Positions 45,838 to 51,604 of a stretch of 51,604 nt of DNA are shown here, piece after piece. Where the stretch lies: assembly GCF_015207105.1 (NCBI RefSeq), contig NZ_JADEXO010000035.1:1-51604 (forward strand), read 5' to 3'. This stretch comes from a cf. Phormidesmis sp. LEGE 11477. GTDB taxonomy: Bacteria > Cyanobacteriota > Cyanobacteriia > Phormidesmidales > Phormidesmidaceae. Under the pieces are notes generated by a model. That model made no database searches. It was not told the DNA's origin and saw nothing but the letters and a program-made list of their open reading frames with translations. A program made the translations under genes and the position numbers. Each line of letters opens with the position of its first letter. Positions within the stretch are counted from its first letter, which is position 1.

Positions 45838-46800
45838 TTATGCCTCAGCAGATGTTGATCGATCGCCTTGTTGCTTCAATCGCTTGCCGATGAAACCCAG
45901 CATCAATAGACCACCGATTGCAGAAGGCTCGGGAACCTCTTGAGGCACCTCAACCTTGCCCCATTCCAGACCAGAGATAGCTCCACTACCCGGATAGCTG
46001 AAGCGAACGTCCGTCAAATATGCGTCGTCCACGTCGAATCTAAACATAGAGTTGTCACCCTGTAGATAGCCAACTTGGGTCATGGTAACGCCGCCGCTGG
46101 TGACAGAGGTTCCCCTAGTAGCGGAACCTTCTGTGGTGCCATTTTCTGTATGGTGCTGAGCCATCAGCGCGTCGATATCGATATTGAGGATGCTACCGTC
46201 TGATCTCATCCCTTCAACCATGATGCCGCCGCCATTGTCGTCAATGTCTAACAGCGAGAAGCTTCTAAAATCAACGGCTTCCTTGAAATCGAAGACAATA
46301 TCGCCTCCTCTCGCTTCGTCATCAGCGGTGTAGACGCCGTTTCTAAAGCTACCGCCATTGGATTCTTCTTGGATGATCAAAGCACCCCCCTGCTTTTGAA
46401 CACCAGTGTCAAGCGTTCCGTTTCTTGATTTGACTGTTTTGGTGTTTCCGTGGCGGTCTATTACGCTTTTTCCGTTAAATACGCCTGTCGTTAGATCAAT
46501 GTCTCTATCTACACTGTTGTTTCCACCATATACGTCTGTATTGTATATGTTGAGTTTTGCCTGACCGCCGTCTATGTTGTTTCTTTCCTTGTAGTTGTTG
46601 ATACCAGTGATGTCTTCAAGACCCCAGCTATCCCACTGAGTGGTCAGTAAAGTGCCATCACTGTTATAGAGAATGCTGCTGCCATCTGCGCTAGTCCTAA
46701 AATCAAGCGTGTAAGTTGCGGCCTTGGCAGAGCCGGCCATTGCATTGGCGGTGGCGAGGGTAATACCTGCCGTTAAAGCGAGTAGTTTGGTTGTGTTCAT
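45838..46800 (-). CDS. PEP-CTERM sorted surface protein
   Basis: Start at ATG 46800 (MNTTKLLALTAG); a longer start at 46845 is possible. The ~320-residue protein has a signal peptide, a beta-rich body (TYTLDFRTSADGSSI ... VDFRSFSLLDIDDNGGGIMV) and the C-terminal sorting signal VPEPSAIGGLLMLGF then GKRLKQQ (PEP box, membrane span, basic tail). Such proteins are processed by exosortase and usually linked to extracellular polysaccharide, which fits the glycosyltransferase genes to its right. No exosortase is in the window. Confidence 0.92.
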   Translation of the reverse strand: MNTTKLLALTAGITLATANAMAGSAKAATYTLDFRTSADGSSILYNSDGTLLTTQWDSWGLEDITGINNYKERNNIDGGQAKLNIYNTDVYGGNNSVDRDIDLTTGVFNGKSVIDRHGNTKTVKSRNGTLDTGVQKQGGALIIQEESNGGSFRNGVYTADDEARGGDIVFDFKEAVDFRSFSLLDIDDNGGGIMVEGMRSDGSILNIDIDALMAQHHTENGTTEGSATRGTSVTSGGVTMTQVGYLQGDNSMFRFDVDDAYLTDVRFSYPGSGAISGLEWGKVEVPQEVPEPSAIGGLLMLGFIGKRLKQQGDRSTSAEA

Positions 46801-47158
46801 GGTGTTTGTATTTGAAGTGTTCGTTTTATTTAGGATGTATGGCATGCATGTGGTATTCGCTACAGCTATATTGAACCAAATACATAGAAGATCAGCCCGT
46901 GATCTCCCCGCTTTTAGCTAAAAAAATACAATAAGGCCCCTAATCTTAAAAGACTTAAGGGGGTTTAGGCTATTAAACAATGCGAGATTAAAAACACAGG
47001 AAAAATCTAAGTACATTCACTTAGAAATTAGTATTAATATCAGTCTTAAAAGAGGGTTATTCAGTAAAATCATTTATGAATTTACAATCTATATAGTGAA
47101 TATACGAGAAACTTTTGAAGCTTCTATTCATAGGGCCTAGATTTTGAAGTGTATTCAC
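46801..47158. other. AT-rich intergenic region
   Basis: 358 nt with a terminator-like hairpin at 46937-46962 and two copies of a TATTCACTTAG/ACATTCACTTAG motif near 47018 and 47150. No ORF is supported. Confidence 0.5.
46937..46962 (-). terminator. Bulged hairpin downstream of nucleotidyltransferase gene
   Basis: CCCCTAATCTT and AAGACTTAAGGGG pair over 11 bp with two single-base bulges. On the minus strand it is followed by a T-rich stretch, so it could end the nucleotidyltransferase transcript about 200 nt after its stop. Confidence 0.55.
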
Positions 47159-48367
47159 TTAGGATGAGAGAATTTCAGGAATAGTTTTGATGATTTGGTA
47201 GACATGTTGAAATCGCTCGGCCCGTCGTTCTCTTAGTCTGAAGTAAAAGATGAGCTGTCGGGTTCTAGCACGAATGTCTGAGTAGCGAGTGCGAGGATCA
47301 GAAAAATCTTCGTCATATTCTCCGAAAAGATGGCGACAAACCTGCTTTGAAAGTGCTGTGAGTGTAGGCGTGTCTTGAATCTGGAAGATTATCTGCTCCG
47401 GTAGGTCTGCCTCTAGTAGGCTATGCGCTAAACAAAGTCCAAACAAGACAATTCGATGAATGTTTAATTCGTTGGCTTGAGAAAGCACTTTGTCCCAATT
47501 TAAATCCTTGGCGGTATAGATCAGTGAGGCAATATCACAGACCTTTGCTAGATTCTCAATATGCTGCCTACGCTCCCAGCAGTCTTTGGCAATTTGAATA
47601 CAAAGAATAAGTAGCAGATCTTCGTTAGAGAAACTTTTGATAGAGGTTGCGTTGAGAGAGATCTTCTGCCGATTGTTCCACAGCCGATCAAAAGAGAGAT
47701 TAACAGGAAAGTAAAAAGGCGTTACGCCCCAGTGCAAATCAACTTCTACTTCACGCTCATCATGAAAAAAACTTTGTTCTCGATCAAAGCTCTCCGTGAC
47801 TCGAAAACCATCAGCTATGAGCGCCGTGCGACTTTTAACAACGTCTTTTTCGTGAACTAAGAAGTCTATGTCCCATACCTGGCGCAGAGAAATCTTACCG
47901 TAAGCAGAGGCGGCAAGTATCATGCCTTTATAGGGAATAGCTGAAATGGTCTGAGCTTCAAAGAAGTCCAACAGATGCAATAGCTCTTGGGTGAGGCGAA
48001 GATTTCGCTGCGCGTTTTTGAAAAACCGTCGTCGAAAGTCTTGATATATCTCGGTTGGTATTGTGGCAATTTGGGCGCTGCTTAGATTTCGATAGAGAGA
48101 AGGAATAACGCGATGCTTTTCAGCGGTATGAAGTAGATAGTACCAATCGATTGGGCTTGATGCCCCTGATGCTAAATGCTGAATTTCAGCTCGTGTCTCT
48201 TCGTTTTGATCTGGTCGAATACAGGCGAGCAGCAGTGCCGCTTCGGGGCGAAAATTGGGGATTAGCGCTGATAGCGACAGTGGATAAGAAGACACCGGAT
48301 GACACCACCTCTCTATAATTGTGTAGTTATTAATTGTGTGGTTGGCACTGTATAGCGTGGCTAGCAT
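47159..48367 (-). CDS. PF14907-type nucleotidyltransferase
   Basis: The 402-residue protein has the uncharacterised nucleotidyltransferase layout: helical N-terminal half (WYYLLHTAEKHRVIPSLYRN), then IPYKGMILAASAYGKISLRQ and WDIDFLVHEKDVVKSRTALI with the catalytic Asp pair. EVEVDLHWGVTPFYFP follows, with the third acidic residue. This family often sits in exopolysaccharide, lasso-peptide or surface-glycan clusters; its substrate is unknown. It is divergent from the TPR-glycosyltransferase series by 39 nt, so the two probably share a control region. Confidence 0.87.
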   Translation of the reverse strand: MLATLYSANHTINNYTIIERWCHPVSSYPLSLSALIPNFRPEAALLLACIRPDQNEETRAEIQHLASGASSPIDWYYLLHTAEKHRVIPSLYRNLSSAQIATIPTEIYQDFRRRFFKNAQRNLRLTQELLHLLDFFEAQTISAIPYKGMILAASAYGKISLRQVWDIDFLVHEKDVVKSRTALIADGFRVTESFDREQSFFHDEREVEVDLHWGVTPFYFPVNLSFDRLWNNRQKISLNATSIKSFSNEDLLLILCIQIAKDCWERRQHIENLAKVCDIASLIYTAKDLNWDKVLSQANELNIHRIVLFGLCLAHSLLEADLPEQIIFQIQDTPTLTALSKQVCRHLFGEYDEDFSDPRTRYSDIRARTRQLIFYFRLRERRAERFQHVYQIIKTIPEILSS

Positions 48368-48406
48368 TATAGGGGTTTATGGCAGTATCTAGTCGGAGGT
48401 GGGCTG

Positions 48407-49594
48407 TTGGGTATGCATCAAGCTCTTGATGGAGCAACAGCGCTGAAGCTGGCTAAGCTTTGGTGGCAAAAAGGAAAGTTAGAAAGGGCGCTAGCTGGCT
48501 ATAGACAGGTACTGGCTATTCAACCTGGCAATGCTGAAGCGCATAAGCAGCATATCGACCTGATGGAGGAGATGTCAGGGTTGGAGTCGGCATTTGCCCA
48601 TTATGGTTTGAGATCTTGTGGTTTGAGATCTTGTGGCTTGAAGTCTCGTGACCTGTCATCCTATGGCTTGAAACGCGATGCGCTAGCTTGTGGTGAGGAC
48701 TGGCCAGTAGAGGTCGCAACGACGGACGTTTTGTGTTGCAGTGTTGTTCGTGATGAATCTGTGCGGCTGCCCTATTTCTTGGACTATTATCGCAGTCAGG
48801 GCGTGACTAAATTCTTGGTGGTTGATAATGGCTCGACCGACGGGTCGCTAGAGATTTTGCTGGCTCAATCAGATGTCTATGTCTGGCAGACTGACTTTTC
48901 GTTTAATCTGGCCAACTTTGGCTCAGTCTGGTTTGAACTACTGCTGCGAAAGTATGGACTAGATCGCTGGTGTGTGATCGCGGATGCGGATGAGCTGTTC
49001 TACTATCCAGACTGTGAGAGTAAGTCAATCTCTGAGCTTTGCGAGGAGCTAGATCGGCGTGACAAGATGGCTTACCTGGCGATTTTATTAGATATGTACT
49101 CTGAGCGGGCGATCGCACAAACCACATACCAAGCAGGCCAATCTTTCCAAGCGATCTGTCCTTACTTTGATCGCACTGCCTACCACAGAGCCTGCCAGAA
49201 TTCGACCCCCTATCACAACCAAACTATCTATGCTGGCGGTGTCAGAGAGCGGGTGTTTGGTTCTGCTGGAGACTATTACCTCAGCAAGGTGCCGCTGCTG
49301 AAATACACAAAGACTTGCGTACTAGCAGGGGGGCAGCATTGGACTAGCTATCCTACTGATAAAATTGCTAAAGGGCGCGGTGCAGTGCTTCATTTTAAAT
49401 ATTTTGATAGCTTTATAAGCTATGCGTTGCGAGAGCAGCGCCGCAAAGAACACTATGGCGAGGCTGTTCAATATGACCAGTACGTAAAGGCCTTAGCAGC
49501 ACAGCCAATGCTGACGCTCTACAGTCAGCAGCACTCTGTGCGGCTCAAAAGCTCTGAGCAACTGGTAGAGTTGGGCGTGATGCAGCGCAATTGA
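48407..49594 (+). CDS. TPR-tagged GT2-like glycosyltransferase
   Basis: Starts at TTG 48407, with GGAGG seven bases upstream; ATG 48413 is an alternative. Residues 10-50 hold one TPR (WWQKGKLERALAGYRQVL). Residues 67-90 are a repetitive linker from a 15-nt tandem repeat. Then comes a GT2-like domain (PF13704 type) with VVRDESVRLPYFLDYYRSQG, FLVVDNGSTDGSLEILLAQS and a DxD-like CVIADADELFYYP. The HW motif (QHWTSYPTDKI) near residue 312 fits family tails. First of three genes with the same N-terminal module. Confidence 0.88.
   Translation: MGMHQALDGATALKLAKLWWQKGKLERALAGYRQVLAIQPGNAEAHKQHIDLMEEMSGLESAFAHYGLRSCGLRSCGLKSRDLSSYGLKRDALACGEDWPVEVATTDVLCCSVVRDESVRLPYFLDYYRSQGVTKFLVVDNGSTDGSLEILLAQSDVYVWQTDFSFNLANFGSVWFELLLRKYGLDRWCVIADADELFYYPDCESKSISELCEELDRRDKMAYLAILLDMYSERAIAQTTYQAGQSFQAICPYFDRTAYHRACQNSTPYHNQTIYAGGVRERVFGSAGDYYLSKVPLLKYTKTCVLAGGQHWTSYPTDKIAKGRGAVLHFKYFDSFISYALREQRRKEHYGEAVQYDQYVKALAAQPMLTLYSQQHSVRLKSSEQLVELGVMQRN
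48605..48668 (+). repeat. 15-nt tandem repeat inside glycosyltransferase linker
   Basis: Four or more degenerate copies built on TTTGAGATCTTGTGG encode GLRSC-GLRSC-GLKSR-like residues between the TPR and the catalytic domain, keeping frame. Confidence 0.85.
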
Positions 49595-49619
49595 GAGATC
49601 GCAACTGAGAGATCGCAAC
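49592..49619. repeat. Perfect 14-nt tandem duplication spanning a stop codon
   Basis: TGAGAGATCGCAAC occurs twice back to back; the first copy contains the stop codon of the preceding gene, and the second ends 6 nt before the next ATG. Confidence 0.9.
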
Positions 49620-49625
49620 AAAAAG

Positions 49626-50822
49626 ATGATGACAACCCCTGATTCTGAACAGGAAAGATTAGCTGATGCCAAATTTAAGCTGTCTTGGGTATGGCTGGCG
49701 AAAGGTAAGCCGGAACGAGCTATTGCAGGCTTGCGAGAAGTGCTGCAGATATGTCCTACGCACAAGCAGGCTCCTTTTTACTTAGAGTACCTCCTGCAGC
49801 AGCAGCAGGATAAGGCGCAAAGAAAGCACAACCCCGAGGGCAAGATCTCGCTGGTTCACCAGAAGTGGTTTGCAACGCATCGCTCTGGCTGGCGGTTTGC
49901 ACTACAGGCGCTAGAGCCACTACACAGCGACCAGGGTGTTTTGTTTGACGGCTGTTTAGAAAATAGTTTTCTATGGAATGGCTATCAGTATGGTCAGACT
50001 AAGGCACCTTATAAACAGCCTTGGGTAGGCTTCTTGCACAATCCGCCTAATATGCCAGCGTGGTTCTATGGGAAAGACTCGCCTCAGGTGCTGTTAGAGA
50101 AAGAGCACTGGCAAGAGAGCTTAGAGTACTGTGTCGGTCTGTTTTGTCTGTCAGAATATTTCGCCGACTGGCTGCGATCGCGCCTTCAAAAACCCATATC
50201 AGCGCTCATCCACCCGACAGAAATTCCGGCAGTACAGTTTGACTTTGATCAGTTTGTTGCCAATGGCCATAAAAAGGTTGTGCAGTTGGGATGGTGGCTG
50301 CGTAAGCTAAATGCAATCTATCAGCTACCCATCGCCAAAGGCAATGCGCTGGGCTACGAAAAAATCAAGCTGAATCCCGCCTTTGCCTTTGATGCGGAAA
50401 GGCAACTGGTGATGCTAGGAGAAAGAGAAAAGAAAGCTGAAGGGCTGGTTTTCGATCCTAGCTTAGTTGCTAACACAAGAGAGATAGCACATGTGTCTAA
50501 TCAAGACTACGATCGGCTGCTCTCGGAAAATATTGGATTTATTTCTTTATACGATACCAGCGCCAACAACGCGCTGATTGAATGCATTGCTAGAGCGACA
50601 CCGCTGTTGATCAATCCGCTGCCAGCAGTGGTTGAATATTTGGGAAAAGACTATCCAATGTATTTTCAGTCGCTGTCAGAAGCGGCTAAGAAGGCAGAAG
50701 ATTTAGCCTTAATCAAGGCAACTCATGAGTATCTAAAAAGCTGTGACACGCGATCAAAGCTCTCGCCTGACTATTTTTGCCAAAGCTTTGAGGCGAGTGA
50801 AGTCTACCAGTGCATTCCATGA
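49626..50822 (+). CDS. TPR-tagged GT-B-like glycosyltransferase
   Basis: The 398-residue protein has an N-terminal TPR (WLAKGKPERAIAGLREVL, about residues 20-37). A GT-B-type body follows: WVGFLHNPPNMPAWFYG, LFCLSEYFADWLRS, VVQLGWWLRKLNAIYQL, then NALIECIARATPLLINPLPA and VVEYLG, which resemble the acceptor/donor E-x7-E region of GT1/GT4 enzymes. No exact family name recognised. Its TGA overlaps the next ATG by 4 nt (ATGA), so the genes are translationally coupled. Spaced 31 nt from the upstream gene. Confidence 0.78.
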   Translation: MMTTPDSEQERLADAKFKLSWVWLAKGKPERAIAGLREVLQICPTHKQAPFYLEYLLQQQQDKAQRKHNPEGKISLVHQKWFATHRSGWRFALQALEPLHSDQGVLFDGCLENSFLWNGYQYGQTKAPYKQPWVGFLHNPPNMPAWFYGKDSPQVLLEKEHWQESLEYCVGLFCLSEYFADWLRSRLQKPISALIHPTEIPAVQFDFDQFVANGHKKVVQLGWWLRKLNAIYQLPIAKGNALGYEKIKLNPAFAFDAERQLVMLGEREKKAEGLVFDPSLVANTREIAHVSNQDYDRLLSENIGFISLYDTSANNALIECIARATPLLINPLPAVVEYLGKDYPMYFQSLSEAAKKAEDLALIKATHEYLKSCDTRSKLSPDYFCQSFEASEVYQCIP

Positions 50823-51604
50823 GCAAAGGCTGCTATACCCTCACTTGCGAGCAGGCTGATAAACAGTATAGGCTGGCTGCTTTTTGGCAGGCTAAAGGCA
50901 GACTTTATCGAGCGATTGCCAGCTATCAACAGGCTATCCAGCTACAGCCTAACTTTGTACCCGGCTATCTAAGGCTGGGCCATTTGCTAGAAGAAACCGA
51001 ACAAATAGACCAAGCCGTCAACCTCTATAAGCAGGCGGTAGGATTGGGGGCAACAGAAGCTTGGCTACCTGAGCAAATTGAGTATCTCAGCCTGAATTTT
51101 GCTGACCTAAGTCAAGTTAAAGAGACCTTTGAGCGACTAGGCGGCTGCATCAGATCACCGGATGAACGACCTCATATTCTTTTGTACACAAACTGCTCAA
51201 GAACGTATGGTGCAGAACAGGTTAGCCATGTACTGATGTGCCACCTGGTGAACATAGGCTATCGCGTCAGCTATGTTCAGGGCTTTGCGAAGCATCATTT
51301 AGTTGATGAGCGAGAAGCGCTAGGCATTGAACATATCTGGCTGCAAAAAGATCCGCATGATTTTGTTTACAGTGCGACGAATGCGGTAGAAGCGACTCGG
51401 ATATTTGCGAAGGCTCGGCCCGATCTGATTATTTTTTCTAATGGTGAGCCTGTGTCGAACTTAGCGGCTAGACAGGTGGCCACGCGACTACAGCTTCCTT
51501 TTATCGAGATTGTTCATTGCCTGAATGTGGAATGGGCAGAGAAATTTGCGGCCTACTTGCGCTTTTTGCCCCGGATTTATCGGGCGGCAGCGGCAGTGGT
51601 GTGT
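50819..51604 (+). CDS. TPR-tagged GT4-like glycosyltransferase, cut by window edge
   Basis: Starts ATG 50819-50821 inside the previous stop codon (ATGA overlap) and is open to the window end (~262 codons). Residues 8-80 hold two TPR units (WQAKGRLYRAIASYQQAI, then YLRLGHLLEETEQIDQAVNL). A GT4-like N-terminal Rossmann domain follows: HILLYTNCSRTYGAEQVSHV, then VNIGYRVSYVQGFAKHHLVD and ARPDLIIFSNGEPVSN. The nucleotide-sugar binding half lies beyond the edge. Third consecutive gene with a TPR plus a different sugar-transferase fold. Confidence 0.85.
   Translation, partial: MSKGCYTLTCEQADKQYRLAAFWQAKGRLYRAIASYQQAIQLQPNFVPGYLRLGHLLEETEQIDQAVNLYKQAVGLGATEAWLPEQIEYLSLNFADLSQVKETFERLGGCIRSPDERPHILLYTNCSRTYGAEQVSHVLMCHLVNIGYRVSYVQGFAKHHLVDEREALGIEHIWLQKDPHDFVYSATNAVEATRIFAKARPDLIIFSNGEPVSNLAARQVATRLQLPFIEIVHCLNVEWAEKFAAYLRFLPRIYRAAAAVVC

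Noticed and set aside
1-51604. Frequent GCGATCGC octamers
   Set aside because: This is the well-known HIP1 sequence of cyanobacteria, so it is used as a taxonomic sign and not as a finding.
1-51604. CRISPR array, rRNA operon, prophage or complete insertion sequence
   Set aside because: I saw no regularly spaced repeats, rRNA stretches, phage structural genes or transposase frames.

Overview
The window reads as a cyanobacterial chromosome segment. HIP1 octamers (GCGATCGC) and near-HIP1 sites recur throughout. Cyanobacterial marker genes include ndhL next to a DUF3007 gene and trpA, a DUF1499 protein, OpcA with Zwf and FBPase, a COP23-domain secreted protein, a CPP1-like J-domain membrane protein, a HetZ-family protein, and HPPD. 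Base composition is about even, with more AT-rich accessory patches near 19.1-20.9 kb and 39-41 kb. I cannot name the species. A Leptolyngbya-like or Synechococcus-like lineage is a guess.

Layout. 0-7.3 kb: a left-edge fragment of a diadenosine tetraphosphate phosphorylase-type ATP adenylyltransferase, aroC, an M23 peptidase, an unusual metallo-beta-lactamase-fold protein, a membrane protein, DUF1499 and TPR proteins, and recA with a LexA-box-like palindrome. 7.7-8.5 kb: a small protein and a RelE/ParE-type toxin-antitoxin pair. 8.6-16.5 kb, minus strand: a GH15 glucanase, then a probable dnaJ / sensor kinase / carotenoid oxygenase operon, and malQ. 16.5-19.1 kb: Nudix, RidA, glmU. 19.1-20.7 kb: an accessory island with a DUF433/DUF5615 toxin-antitoxin pair, an orphan small gene, and a gene interrupted by an in-frame TAG. 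21.0-25.1 kb: fbp-zwf-opcA, the oxidative pentose phosphate entry operon. 25.3-32.9 kb: ArsR regulator, rsmE, RlpA-like, hppD, CPP1-like, an OmpR-type regulator, HetZ family, YrdC/YciO family.

33.0-37.8 kb: larC split over two frames at an A9 run (probable programmed -1 frameshift), a conserved unknown, an uninterrupted tRNA-Leu(UAA), then ndhL-DUF3007-trpA. 37.9-41.0 kb: a broken PD-(D/E)XK-like gene, a HigBA module and a membrane pentapeptide-repeat protein. 41.1-46.8 kb: DhnA-type class I aldolase, a small membrane protein, an S9 peptidase, a MITE-like palindrome, COP23 and PEP-CTERM proteins. 47.2 kb to the right edge: a PF14907-type nucleotidyltransferase divergent from three consecutive glycosyltransferase-like genes. 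Each of these three carries the same kind of single N-terminal TPR, and the last runs off the window.

The strongest leads are the larC recoding site (SD-like GAGGA, then A9, then a stop one codon later), the TPR-tagged glycosyltransferase series, the dnaJ-kinase-carotenoid oxygenase operon, and a pervasive pattern of 13-15 nt tandem duplications of unrelated sequence in intergenic gaps and protein linkers.
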